This document shows positions 22,052-34,124 of a stretch of DNA of 58,554 nucleotides, piece by piece. A program made the translations under genes and the position numbers. Numbering within the stretch: the first letter of the stretch is position 1; each line of letters begins with the position of its first letter. The DNA is from Gnetum montanum (lineage: Eukaryota; Streptophyta; Gnetopsida; Gnetales; Gnetaceae). The notes under the pieces are model-generated. The model worked only from the letters and a program-made list of their open reading frames with translations, was not told the origin of the DNA and did no database searches. Where the stretch lies: assembly GCA_015680685.1 (NCBI GenBank), contig MNCI01008863.1, forward strand, positions 133,624-192,177. The letters run 5' to 3'.

Positions 22052-23520
22052 TGAAACACGATCAACATTTCATGTTGTAACCTTTGTAGCCTTCATCCCA
22101 TAAAACTCAAGATTGAAATTTCATTGTGCCTTCATCCCATAAAATGCAAGGCTGAAATTTCATTGTAAAATTTGAAGATTGTAACCCATGATGTGCAATC
22201 TCACATAATTTATACTTTTGGAGCTAAAAAATGCCTTGTAATTGGTTAAAGCCTCATCCCCCAAGTGAGAAAAGCTATATAATGCCTATATTTGGGCTTG
22301 TTGGGGGAGCGGGTGGGGGGAGGGGGAGGGGTGGGATTTAAATGCCTTTTGGGATGCCAAGAATTGGCATTTTAATGGGTTTCATAGAGGGTATAACATT
22401 TTCCATGCTAGAGATACCTACTAGAGGGTATAACTCACCTAATGGAATTAGCACTCACCTACCAGGGATATAAATCACTACCCCCAATGTTAGGAAATCA
22501 AACATGAATCATTCTTCAATGTGCATCTCATCTCCCTAATGTGGAGGTCATTCCCCCAGTGTGGATTCCATCCCTACACTATGAATGCCATCCCCCAAAC
22601 ATGAAGGTCATCCTCCTAGTGTGGGTGTCATTCCCCTAGCACGGATGTCATCCCCTAGTGTAAGGGTCATTCCCCTAGCATGGATGTCATCCCCTAGTGT
22701 GGGTGTCATCCCCCCAACATGGATTCCATCCCCAATTTGTATGCCATCCCCTAGCATGGTTGTTGTACCCCCATTACTATTTTTAGTAAACGAAATGGCT
22801 TTAAGGCTATAGGGATATAACAATTACCATACATAGTAACCCCCACATTTGGACACATGCAACACCTACACATAACATCAATTTTTTAGCACTTAGCATA
22901 GGAATTTTCAGCAAAATTATAGCCATAAAACCTATATAACCTAAATACCAACACCATGTAAGAGTTCCACACTTTTCATTTTCAGCCATATTTTTTGCAT
23001 TCAAGAGGTCTTGCAATTTTGCATACACATGGCTTATTAAATTCCCAATGTGGAACCCCCATAGCCATTGTTATACCCCTTGCATTACCAATGTTGTAGA
23101 TCTGATGCAAAGAGTAGAAAAGGTTTGAAAGCATTTGGAGTTGCAAAACCTCTAAATTGTGGAGCTAGTTGTACCAGTTTTAACAAACTTTGAACCCCCA
23201 CCAAATTGAACCCCCTTGCTATTATAGGCACATATTATACACATTTCTTGAACCATTATTTATTTCATTTAAAATAAATATTATAGTTCTATTTGTGTGC
23301 AAGATAGATTTATTTGTTCCATTTCAATGCATTTATTTTCTTAGATCTACATTACATATTTATTTTTCTATCCTTGTTTACATTTTCCAAGTCCCTAGGT
23401 GATCTACTGAACTATCTGAGGTACCTTGGATCTTTTTTTTATAGGTCTTTTGGATTCAAAGTTAAAACTATTTTGCTAAAAATTTTGATCTTCCAGCAAC
23501 TGAATATTTTAGTCGTTACA
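22052..23520 (+). repeat. P 5' LTR
   Basis: 1469 bp, starting TGAAACACG and ending CGTTACA. A minisatellite occupies 22510-22770. Its last 300 bases match 33810-34124 and, inverted, 20473-20790. Confidence 0.92.
22510..22770 (+). repeat. Minisatellite in the P 5' LTR, unit about 20-21 bp
   Basis: Around a dozen imperfect copies of a unit like GTGTGGATGTCATCCCCCTA. The same array is at 33125-33360 in the 3' LTR, interrupted by 20 N and a long C run. ORFs called across it are translations of the repeat. Confidence 0.88.
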
Positions 23521-23526
23521 ATTTTC

Positions 23527-23544
23527 TAGTGCTAGAAGGAGGGC
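23527..23544 (+). other. P primer binding site
   Basis: TAGTGCTAGAAGGAGGGC lies six bases after the LTR. M has TGGTGCTAGAAGGAAGGC at the same place. The motif matches the primer site of plant Tat/RIRE2-type elements, which I recall as tRNA-Arg; the tRNA identity is from memory. Confidence 0.75.
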
Positions 23545-24507
23545 CTCCACCCAAGTCCTTCACCTAATTTAATCTACCATTTTGTTGCCATTTTTTCTAC
23601 CATCAAGCACCCAATGTGGGTGTTTGGGCTCTAAGAAAATACATAGTAGTTACTAGATTTTCTAAAACCAATGTGGGTGTTTGGATTTTGGCAAAAAATT
23701 CATAGTAATTGCTGGGAATTTTTTAGCAAGGCCGATGTTAACTCCTTACCACAACCAAAATAAAACCTTTGGAAAACAAACCAAATTTTTACTTTAATTT
23801 TTAGAAAAAAACTAAAGGATAACTCTACAACATTGTGTGGAAGGATGTAGGATTATTTAATCTTACCCCCTTATTCCCCCTTCTCCACCTTTAGCATGGA
23901 TGTTACCCCCCAATGTGGGTGTTTGGGTTTTGGTAGAAATTTTATAATAGTTGCTAGAAATTTTTAAAGCTACTGTTGGTGGGTATCATATCCCCCTCAA
24001 CATGGGTTTCACACCCCCTAGTGTGGGTATCATACCCCCCTCTATGAGGGTGTCATACCACTAGACCATCTAAGCCCCCCTATTATGAATTTTTTCCAGC
24101 AAGGTCAACGTTGCCAATTTTTTAAAAACATTACCTTTGGAAAAATCAAAGTTTCTACTTTGGTTTTTTAGCCAAAGTAAAACCTGCCACAAGTAAACCA
24201 TCTCCTACACCAATGTTGTGAAGAAAAGTTATGGTTTTATATCTTACCCCCTTTCTTTTCCCTTTTTTTTTTCTCCTAGCATTGGTGTGGCTAGCTAGTT
24301 AAGCATGGTTGAGGTTTGATACCAATATTTTGCCATTTTGGGTAAATGGGTATACACCCTCCTTGATCCATGACTTACTATTTATAGCCAAAACACCTTT
24401 TTTAGCCATTTGTACCTCTTTATCATTTTAAGAATTCCACTTGCTAGAATTTCTATTTACTCTATTAATTTAACCTTCATCAAGCCTTTTTTTCAACATC
24501 TTTCACA
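23545..24507 (+). other. P 5' leader
   Basis: About 960 bp, T- and C-rich, with scattered AATGTGGGTGTTTGG motifs (23610, 23670, 23915). No gene. The corresponding M leader is 57030-57781. Confidence 0.65.
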
Positions 24508-26792
24508 ATGTCTTTCAGCCAATCAACCATCCTACCCTTTAACTTGATAAATATGGTATCTAGCCAAGATGTAGTTCATTTTTAGGACTCAAAAGATCTC
24601 ACAGTCATAGAATGAAGGTAATCGTGTAGGCAAAGAGGCAAAAATCTAGATTTCATAGTCATTGATGAGGAGTTCTACAACTTCCTCTATGCCAAAATAC
24701 AAGTTGGTCTCTTGATATCATGCTTAGAATTTGACGCTAAGCATCAATTCAAAATCATACATTTGGATGGGAAAGAATACATCCCATCCCCTTATGACCA
24801 AATCCCCTTCATGGACTTTTATGTACAAATGCTCATATAACTCATAGAGGTTGATGAGTTTAGTGAGGAAATTAGGTTAGAGGATCATCAAGAAGGGGAA
24901 GATGAGTTTGAGATCAAAGACTAGCCAGACAACTTTATTGGAAGTCTTTTCCAATCTTTAGCTTCCCAAACAACTACACCTAACTTCATGTCTCTTATCT
25001 CATCAATGGAATAAGTCCCATGGTCCAACTCTCCTCCTATCCATCCAACGTGTTTGTGTCCACACCCATCATCGCCACACACTAGACACAGCCCATGTCC
25101 CAAGCCATCTCCTTATTCTAATTGATGTCTTTTGCCACACAACCTAACTCCATTCACCCAGTCATGATGATTTCTACCTCATCATGTCCCTTTGACATAC
25201 TGGTGGAACCCTCATTGGGATCCCAAGCAATAGAAGGTAATCATACCCCATTTGTTCCCTTTGTGCCTCAAGTTTTGGCATAAATATCTTTCTCCTTGTT
25301 TAGCCCACCTATGACCACCATAACCTAGCCTCTCCCTTTGATATCATAACCCATCATGAGGCCATGAACCTCTCAACTTCCTCTTAAATCATCAATACAA
25401 GTACTACAGCCTATAGGGATGCCCCAAGGCTTGGATTAAGCCTTCCAAATGATCCAAAACCTTACTAAAGAGCTACAAAAACTCAAGGCCAACACAACTT
25501 AGATGGACACGGTTCTATATTTCTACTAAGATGATCCTATAAGCCCTATGGTATCTCAAATAACATTTCCTATAAGCTTACCTATTCCAAACTTCATCAA
25601 ATACAATGGTAAAGGGGATTCCAATGCACATCTATTCATCTTCTGGTCTAAATGCCTCTTCTTGCAAGCTTGGCCTCATATGATATTGAGGATTTTTACC
25701 ATGTCCCTTAAGGAAAAGGCTCTAGATTGGTACTAAACCTTACCTATAGGTTCCATCTCTTCAGTTAAGGACTTGATTAACTAATTTTTCAACCACTTTG
25801 GATACAACTTGAAGCTGGATGCCACATTGGATCAACTGATGAAGGTAAGGCAAGAGCCACTTGAACTAGTCAAAAGGTTCATTCAAAGGTGGAACTCAAC
25901 ACTTAACGAGATTCTAGGGACTATTACCCAAACTCACCTCTTGGACATCTACAATGGAGTAGTAAATGACTCTATCAAGTTGAAGTTGTATTACCTAGAG
26001 CCTTGGTTACTAAGCCAAGCCTTCTCACAAACTAAGAACATCAAAGAGGTAGCTAAAGCAAGCAATGGTCTATCCTATGTGGCCTATAAAAACCAACATG
26101 TAGGAAGGGATAGCAATAAAATCAAGTAAGAACATGCAACCATGACCATAGTGACAAAAGAGACAAAACAAGAAGAGATGAGGGGATCACCACCATGCAA
26201 CACATTATGTGACTCATTGCAACCATCCACTTCCTATATCTCAAATCAACCAAGATCAAACTTTGGGTAGAAGGATAGGTCTAAGTACGCATGGTTTCCT
26301 TTAAAGCCCTCTAAGCTCTTAGAATAGTTGCTTAAAGACAACCATATACAACATAAGGAACTATTTAAAGAGGATTGTAAGAATCACGATCATCTTTGTG
26401 ACATAGCTAGAGACCCAACAATAGCTACCAAAGCTGATCCCAAGCTATTGAAGTACTTTAGACTAGATAGGTATTACCACTATCATCAAATGATTGTTCA
26501 TGACACTGATTTTTTCCTAGCATTAAAGGATGACCTCCAAAAAATGATAGATTGTAGAGAGTTGGTGTTGAATGAGCCCAACTCTCCAAGAGCTAACAAC
26601 AACTCCTATACTATAGCCTCATTCATAGAAAACAAATGGTCTAACCTTTCTAAGGAACCTTTTGTCATTGGTTTACCACCGCAACCCCAAAGTACAAATC
26701 CAAGAGAGCCATTTTTTATATGCATTCTACCTCCTCTAGCCCCTAAGAAGCCTTTTATCATACATGTCCCCTCAGTGGCTTCAACATCATAA
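24508..26792 (+). pseudogene. P gag
   Basis: The ATG at 24508 opens MSFSQSTILPFNL; M starts MSFNYSIVLPFNY at 57029, fixing the start. The gag core at 25548-26107 has PIPNFIKYNGKGDSNAHLFIF, MSLKEKALDWY and LVKRFIQRWNSTLNEI (retrotransposon gag, PF03732 type). A Tat-type knuckle follows near 26470 (YYHYHQMIVHDTDFFLALKDDLQ), with Cys residues lost. At 26640-26790 three copies of a KEPFVI-x-LP motif occur. Many stops lie before 25548. Confidence 0.82.
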
Positions 26793-27329
26793 CATAATCA
26801 ATGAGTTTTTGATCCTCCAAAGCCCAAGAAACCATGTTGTTATTTGAGTTCCTTCATCTTCAACAAGGAATATCACAATGATCCATGATCAAAGCCCACC
26901 TATTTTGGCCAATAACTTAGAGGATGGTAAGAAACCATCATCACAATGGTGGCAAAAGCACCCTATCATCAAACAAAAAAATAAGCACACTAATGGTAAT
27001 CAACCAATACCTACACCAAGATCAACTACACCCATGAACAAGGGGCCTATGGCACATGTAATGTAATCTAAGATGCAAAATCTAGGAAGAATTGAGGAGG
27101 TTAGAACCACTAAATCTGAAACATTGCAAACCAAGGAAAATAATTTCCTCACAACAATGGAGCAAGCGAAATGATCCCTTAAGTAAAAGAACACATCACC
27201 AAACTTGTACAACCTAGTCATGACTTCTCTAGCTCACAAAGATGTACTAGCTTAGGTGTTAACCTTTATCCCTATGAGTAAAGACATGCCAGCCAAGAAA
27301 GAATCAATTCATCTATCATTGAGCAAGCT
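26793..27329 (+). pseudogene. P linker between gag and protease
   Basis: Frame-broken text rich in Pro, Asn and Lys (for example HDQSPPILANNLEDGKKPSS near 26885) with no domain. It is collinear with M at 54255-54600. Confidence 0.45.
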
Positions 27330-27795
27330 TCACTTAGGGAAAATAGGCATCAACCCATGCTCAACTTTCATGATAGTGAAGTGAAAATTGATTGCCAGAA
27401 TGGAGAAGTGCTATCTACTCCTCTCATTATTACTATACATGTTGGCAAATACAAGGTTCATAATGTTCATGTGGATGATGGAGTAGCCACAAATGTGATA
27501 CCATATTTCACTATTAACAAGTTAGGCTTAATCAAGAATATCCAAGTGACCATCACCTAAGCACTCAAATCACTTAATAGCTCACGAGTAGTAGTGCAAG
27601 GTTCCATTACTTTGGATTTTGTAGTTGGTAAAAAATTCCCTGCATTCATCAACTTCCTAGTGGTTGAGGAGACACTTGGCTTCAACTTGATCCTAGGAAG
27701 GCCATGTTTAGCAAAGCTTTAGGCAATTTCATCTTCTATATATCAGGAGATTCACTTGCCATATGAGGGTGGGAAAATTGTGATTCCTAGAAATA
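27330..27795 (+). pseudogene. P aspartic protease
   Basis: NVHVDDGVATNVIP at about 27456-27500 is the active-site region (usual VDGGSSxNILP), followed by the flap area and then LGFNLILGRPCLAKL near 27680 and IYQEIHLPYEGGKIVIPRNN. One stop at 27558-27560 and one near 27720 break it. M has the same protein on the minus strand at 53616-54251. Confidence 0.82.
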
Positions 27796-28189
27796 ATGTG
27801 TTACTGCCCTTAATTAACTATGTCAACATTGGCTAAGGTTTGGAGGTGGGGTTTCAAGAGTAGATTCTCAAAACTCAAATTGGAACCAATACCAAAAATA
27901 AAACCAACAACAATAGCAACGATGAGAATGAAGTTACCAAACCTATGGCATTAAGCAACCAAAAAAAATGCCTATCAATTACAACTACAAATAAGAAACA
28001 TGATGAGAGTGTAATTATGCAAAGTAAATCCTTTGGTTCATCAAAGGTCAAGCAAAAAATCCATTATAGATATGTTATCCCTTCGTTTGCTAACAAAATA
28101 TTATTCAACGTCACAACCTTATATCATGTTTCATGGTTTATGTTATCCTTATATACCCTTTCAACACTAGCCCATACTTGCTAGGTAGG

Positions 28190-28265
28190 CATGACCTCAT
28201 GGCCTACTAAGGCCTAAAACTAACAACCTTATGGCCTACCAGGGCCTAAAATTAGTTGGCATAAT
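28190..28265 (+). repeat. Short-motif repeat after P protease
   Basis: Two to three copies of a unit of about 35 bp like ATGGCCTACYAAGGCCTAAAACTA. The same motif flanks the middle regions of P (again at 31575-31700) and of M (44335-44405 and 52930-53090). Confidence 0.75.
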
Positions 28266-28669
28266 AGAATTTTCTTTTTATCCCTACCAGCATTATAGCC
28301 AATCTACTCAATGGCATTGTATGTGAGTTTACTTAAACATGTATACCTTGGTTCACAAGTATCATTATGACACAATTTTATCTACTAGTTTTAGTTTATG
28401 GCCTTATTGGATTTACCATCTATGTTTATATGAAGGTTATAAAACATAAAAAACTAAAACTAACATGTCACCATAGTCACACTATGTGATGACAATTAAA
28501 GAATACCAAAATGTCCTTATATCTATGACTATGGTTGCACTATAAAACATAAAACAACATGAACAATACATGGTCTTTATGGCCTCTATAATCATATGAA
28601 TACAACTATAACAACAATAAATAAAAGCATGGAAAGGTATAATAGGTCCCATAATAGTCAAAGTTAAGC

Positions 28670-29062
28670 CATAGCATTGAAGGAAAGGACAAGCTAGAGC
28701 CATTCATATGAGATAGACTCTCATGTGATGCAATGTGGTGATAAATATATATCTACAAAGGCATTATCAATGTATATAATATTTGACCTAGAAAATGATA
28801 ATGCAAATTTCAACAATGGATTGCCACATTATATGAACTTGAAGCATATTAGAGCTATTGATCAACATGATGCAGATCTTATCTTCTTATGGAAAAGGTA
28901 TAAAAAATCAAAGTCTAACAGCATAGAAAAGCTAGGGGCTCAAAAGGAATTAGTCAAGACATTATCTAAACATATGAACTTAGATAGAAGTGTAGATCTT
29001 ATAGGAAAATTACTATATGGAGGTCCATCAATACTACAAGTTGTTCAACCATGCAGATAACC
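28670..29062 (+). pseudogene. Captured fragment of a legumain / vacuolar processing enzyme gene
   Basis: The frame from about 28670 reads LKERTS, a stop, then DSHVMQCGDKYIS, FDLENDNANF, RAIDQHDADLIFLWKRY, AQKELVKTLSKHMNLD and DLIGKLLYGGPSILQVVQP. These match, in order, the C-terminal pro-domain blocks of plant vacuolar processing enzymes (asparaginyl endopeptidase, peptidase family C13), which hold the enzyme inactive until acidification. After about 29062 the match stops, as at an exon end. The catalytic His and Cys region is absent, and I found no other exon nearby. It lies on the element sense strand in the slot where M has its middle region and pol. A single internal stop makes it the least decayed host-derived piece here. 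No function is expected. Confidence 0.85.
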
Positions 29063-30254
29063 CTTAACTATAACTAGGCTTACTTAATAAAATTGATTGA
29101 TCAATAACTCTAACATCACATTTGAGGTGCCAAGGTGTGCTCTCGATCGTCCTCGTCCTCATCGATGATGATGCTATGATCAATGACAACCACAAGTACA
29201 TAGCTATCATACTCGTCAGGGATAACAGAAGGGGGACATTCATGGGGGCAATTGCAATGAAAGGCTATCATGGTTCAATGCATGGTGGGGGGATGAAATG
29301 TCCAAGGCATGCATTGCCCAAGATGGGCCTATGTAGCCTCAAACGAGATCCAAATTGATCTATTAATAGGAAGGCAATGCACTTTTTCCACCATAAAAAT
29401 TCAATCCAAATATCTAATTCAATGTAGCCATCAGGCAATAAATGACATCAAAATCATCATACAAAACCCTAGATCCAAAGATAAAATAAATGCAAGGCCA
29501 TTGTAAAATTTCTTAATTTAGTAAGTGATGCATCAAAGAAATTTTGATAAAAAAAGATGATGATATTTTACCTTGCAGGGTAGGCCACCATACACTAGCT
29601 AGCCATAGTAGCCTGCCCTCAGCAAGGTTAGCCCTTTAAGATAGTGGTAGGTCATAAATAAGAGTGGTTGACCTACAAGGCCAAGTTATGATAGATCTAG
29701 TTGGTAGGTTGTGCATCTCTCTTGTGGCCTTTCGTAGCTTAGTGCTCTTGTCATCCTCCACCATCCTACTAACTATGTCATTGAAAACATTCTTTCATGG
29801 TGCCACTCTTCATTGGCATTGTCCCTCTCTGTTGCTTACCTTCCATGGTACACATCCCTTGCCATCAATTACTTGTTCAATTGCATGCCTTTTCCATCTA
29901 ATAATGGTTCTTGATAGGCCAGCACTGCTACGTCTCAATTTCAAATAAACAAAAAACCTTACTCCCTCACTCATGCTGATGCAGCATTGCCTAGTGTGGC
30001 CAGGGAGGGTGTAACCTTATCCCCTTTATCCACACTAGATCCACATTGGCTAGTGTGGATATAGCATGGAGGATCCAAGGGGATCAACTTTTGAGCCCTT
30101 GAGCCACTAGCCTTCATGGTGTTGTTGCTCTTAGTGCTCCTCACATGGGCACAACTTTGTCACAACCTTGACCACTTCCATAACCTTGCACTAAGTAAGT
30201 TGATCAATATTATTACCTCAACATCACTATCTACCTTATTTGCATGTCATGTTA

Positions 30255-30400
30255 TCCCTATAGGGGCCATGTAGGCCCTGTAGGGGCTACAAAGGCTTTG
30301 TAAGGGCTGTGTAGGTCCTGTAGGAGCTGCGAAGCCTCTATAGGAGTTGCAAAGGTTCTATAGGAGCTACATAGGCCTATACAGACTATGTAGCCCTACC
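30255..30400 (+). repeat. Minisatellite, unit about 20-21 bp
   Basis: Six to seven copies of a unit like CTGTAGGAGCTACAAAGGC with scattered changes. Confidence 0.8.
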
Positions 30401-31451
30401 CAAGGCCATACTAGCCCTTTGGGATGCACACTATGATGTTCCCTCACTAGTCCTACCTTAGCTCACACATGTGCTCTTGCTCTGCCATCCAAACTAAGAA
30501 GTATACATAGCAACGATGTGTGCTTTAGCATCTCTACCACTATCTAGTTGAACAACCCCTTACCTATTACCACACACTATGGTATGTTCTTCCCCCTCTC
30601 CATCCACTCTAGGGCCACACTAGAGCGTGGCCCAGAGGGATGACTAAAAGTATCAAAAACCTTACCCCTTCATCCATGCTAGTCAACATGGATGCCACGA
30701 TCTAGTGCCACATCTTGGAGCTCTTGACCATCTACACACACACCATGCTACTCTGCCTAACCTTTCCATTGCACACACACCTTTGACTCTTACTTATTGT
30801 CATTTGGCTATTCATGCTTGTCGTTCCCTGCCTTGGCTAGCCTACTATTTGACCTCCAATCATGCACCATTAAAACCCCACTTTTTCTTGCACAACCCCA
30901 TGATAAAGATCATGGTACATCAAACCCTCCTGGGCAATAATAATTCTTCACCTCCTCTGATGGGCACCACTATAGTGAGAACCCAAACACATGCTACTGC
31001 CACTACTATTCCTACTGCATGCTACGCCATGCCACTGCTACCATTCTTTGTATGCCATTGTGCCTACTTACATACCTCGTTTAGTATATCTAGCTCTAGT
31101 ATCTAGAACTACACCATGTTTTGATTAGCCACATCATGTTTTGATGAGGGAGGGTAATGGCATAGATGGCAGGTATGGGAGATTAGCAATGTGGTTGGTT
31201 TAGGGTATTATTAGTAGTAGTACAAGGTAAAGCTACCTCTCGTGGGCCTAAATGGCTAATAGGACACATGGCCATAAAATTTTAGTTAATCTTAATTTTT
31301 AATTTTAATCTTATTTTATCATGTAAGCAACCTACTATTAGCTTAGTCAATGTGGCATCTAACTTAGAAAGGTGCAGAAGAGCCACCTTCTTAGCATGTT
31401 TCATCCCATGCATGCTAGCTAGCGTCAGTCTAGTGTCGATACCCAAAAAAT

Positions 31452-31490
31452 AATAAATTATTATTATTATTATTAAGAATATTATATTAT
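31452..31490 (+). repeat. AT-rich microsatellite (ATT type)
   Basis: TTATTATTATTATTATT at the core, then TATTATATTATATT. Confidence 0.85.
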
Positions 31491-31574
31491 ATTAAATTTG
31501 CTACTACTTTAACTCAGTCTATGTTACCTTATTTTCCATATCCTATTTTACCTTGCTCTTAGTGAAATAGGCCC

Positions 31575-31700
31575 CTACCATGGCCTACCAAGGCCTTAAA
31601 TTGGTAAGATGGCATGCAAGGGCATAAAACTAGTGAAACCATGGCCTCCTAAGGCCTTAAATTGGCAACATAGCATGATAAGACCTTAAAATGACAACCT
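31575..31700 (+). repeat. Second short-motif repeat of P
   Basis: Three to four copies of a unit like ATGGCCTACCAAGGCCTTAAA with TTGGCAA. It corresponds to 44335-44405 of M. Confidence 0.75.
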
Positions 31701-32690
31701 TGGCAACATTGGTAGGATGGTTTTATCATTTTGTATGGCCATATGCATTGTAACATGATAACATGTTTTCTTTGCCTAGTTTTCTTGTCCTCTTGGAGTT
31801 GTGCTTATGAGATGAAGCCTGAAGTCATCGTGAAGGTACAATTCATCATAGTGGCAAGTCACCACGTAACCTCAAAGTGCAAGATTCGTTGATTCTATCC
31901 TATTATGCCAAGAGTGTTTATTTTATCTCCATTTCCATTCCCATTTCCTTGAACTCAATTCCATAGCCTCCTTATAGCTTTTCTTACACTGAACAATAAT
32001 GTTGACCAATGTTTTATACTCATACATTATGGCCATATGACATCCATTTGTCATGCTCCACAATCAAGTCCATTGAATGTAACACATTCCATTCAACAAG
32101 AAAGCCATTAAGTCCATCAAGTGTAACACACCTCATTCGATGGGAAAACCATGCAATCGGCTAGGCTTAATACACCTCATTCAACAGGAAACCTATGTCA
32201 AGACAAGCTTTGGCAAAAAAAAAAAAAAAAACCTAATGAAGGTTTCACCCTACCAGAAAAAAGAAGAAAAAAAATGGGGAGGCAAATTGCCAAGAATTCA
32301 AATGGTCAATGAAGCCTCAAAAGCCCAAACCAATGGCTCCAAACATGTGAAGAAAGGAATCTTGTGACCTTGGAGTGAGGTGATGGTTCCTCAAACTCAT
32401 TTTCTGAGTAAACCACACTTCAAAACATGAAGTGTCAAAACCATGGATAGACCAACATGTTGATGCCATAGCCATGATGTCAACATTTGAAATGCATTGT
32501 TAGCCCTCATAACCATTTCCTTATGACCTTATTACCATTTCCTCATTATATCCTTATCCCATCATCACAAGCACTCTTTGACATGGTTCAACACAACTGA
32601 ATCAAGCATAGAGAGGGAGCATCGATGATGGACCTATGGTGGTGTTTTGTATTCTTTGTCAATGTCTCTTAGGTCAACCCTCCAAACACC
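31701..32690 (+). other. P 3' UTR
   Basis: Aligns with the M sequence after the end of pol: 31720-31890 with M 34860-34690, and 32010-32490 with M 34560-34130 (both inverted). It includes an A16 run at 32215-32230. No coding sequence; the ORF at 32140-32367 is a read-through of A-rich DNA. The polypurine tract at 32691-32706 ends it. Confidence 0.75.
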
Positions 32691-32706
32691 AACAAAGAGG
32701 GGCCAT

Positions 32707-34124
32707 TAAAACACCACCAAAATTGCATATTATAACCTTTATATCCTTTAGCCCATAAAACTCAAGACTAAAATTTCATTGTAAAATGTAAAGATTGTAA
32801 CCCATGAGGTGTAATCTCACATACTTTACACTTTTGGGGCTGAAAAATGCCTCCTAAGTGGTTAAGGCCTCATCCCCCAAGTGAAAAAAGCTATATAATG
32901 CCTATATTTGGGCTTGGGGGGTTAAAATTTCTTTTAGGATGCCAAAATTGGCATTTTGATGGGTTTTATAATGGATATAACATTTTCTATGCTAGAGATA
33001 CCTATTGGGAGGGTATAACTCACCTACTACGGGTATAATGCATCTAATGGGAGTATAACTCACCTACTAGGGGTATAAATCACCTACCCCCAACGTTGCG
33101 AGGTAAGACATCAACCATGATTTAGCATAGGTTCCATCCTCCCAATGTGGAGGCCATATCCCCAGCGTGAATGCCATCCCCCAAACATGGAGGTCATCCC
33201 CCCAATGTGGATGCCACCCCCAAGTTGGATGTCATCGCCCCAACGTGGATGTTTCCCCCTAGTGTGGAGGCCATCCCCCTAGTGTGGGTGCCATCCCCNN
33301 NNNNNNNNNNNNNNNNNNCCCCCCCCCCCCCCCACAACATGGATGTTGTACCCCTAGATGGGTGTTGTATGCCTACTACTATTTTTAGTAAATGGAATGG
33401 CTTTGAGCCTATGGTGGTATAACACTTACCATACATAGTAACCCCCTAGATTTGGATACCTACAACACCTACACATAACATTAATTTGTCAGAAATGAAC
33501 ATAGGAATTTGTAGAAAAATTATAGCCATAAAACCTATATAACCCAAGCACCAACACCACGTAAGGGTTCCACACTTTGCATTTTTAGCCTTTTTTTTTT
33601 CATTTAAGAGCTCTTGTAATTTTGCATACATGTAGCATCTTGAATCCCTAGCATGGAACCCCCATAGCCATTATTACACCTCCTACATCATCAATAGTGC
33701 AGATCTAGTGCAAAGTGCAGCAAAGGTTTGAAAGCATTAGGAGTTGCAAATCCTGTGGATCATGGAGTTGGTTGTAGTTGTTTCAATGGACTCTAAATCC
33801 CCACAAAAGTGAACCCCCCTACTATTCTAGGCACATATTGTACACATTTCTTGAACCATTCTTTCTTTCATTTAAAATAAATTTTATAGTTCTATTTGTG
33901 TGTAAGATAGATTTATTTGTTTCATTTCGGTGCATTTATTTCTTAGATCTACATTACATATATATTTTTCTACCCCCATTTATGTTTTCTAAGTCTATAG
34001 GTGATTTGCTAGACCATCTAGGGTATCTCAAATCCTATTTATTGAAATGCCCTTAGGATCTAGGATTTAAATTATTTTGCTAAAATTTTTTATCTTCCAG
34101 TAACCAAATTTTTCAGTCATTACA
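32707..34124 (+). repeat. P 3' LTR
   Basis: Starts TAAAACACC (TG decayed to TA) and ends CATTACA. It is the partner of 22052-23520 and contains the minisatellite (33125-33360) with a 20 N gap at 33299-33318 next to a C run. Confidence 0.9.
33299..33318. other. Assembly gap (20 N) in the minisatellite
   Basis: A run of N followed by about 15 C. It is likely a sequencing failure at the poly-C part of the array. Confidence 0.98.

Larger units (their letters stand above)
29063..31570 (+). other. P middle region with no recognised gene
   Basis: No RT or integrase motif. It contains motifs like ATCCACACTAGATCCACATTG (29990-30080, 30600-30690), echoing the 190 bp units of M, and a 20 bp minisatellite at 30255-30400. 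ORFs at 29664-29948 and 30705-31106 are His-, Leu- and Thr-rich and lack family resemblance. Additional captured or degenerate sequence is possible. Confidence 0.5.
22052..34124 (+). mobile_element. P: pol-less Tat-lineage element nested in the M 3' UTR, carrying a host gene fragment
   Basis: LTRs at 22052-23520 and 32707-34124 flank gag and protease but no RT or integrase. The flanks are GAGGT (22047-22051) and AAGGT (34125-34129), a 5 bp target duplication with one transition. The M 3' UTR continues on both sides in opposite orientation. P and M share LTR, primer site, gag, protease, short-motif repeats, 3' UTR and purine tract, so P is a defective member of the same family, dependent on pol in trans. 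Confidence 0.92.

Noticed and set aside
22073-22073. P LTR starting at TGTTGTAA
   Set aside because: First choice, but aligning all three LTRs moves the start to TGAAACACG at 22052. Only that start gives a purine tract next to the LTR and a matching target duplication.
22585-22823. Proline-rich ORFs on both strands
   Set aside because: They are translations of the 20-21 bp LTR minisatellite; the same applies to 33171-33436.
29122-29506. Further VPE exons downstream of the captured fragment
   Set aside because: I looked for the catalytic and C-terminal blocks and found none; the Asp-rich text near 29160 is not a match.
30705-31106. 133-residue ORF rich in His, Thr and Leu
   Set aside because: No family resemblance, biased composition from C-rich repeats, no start context or partner in M.
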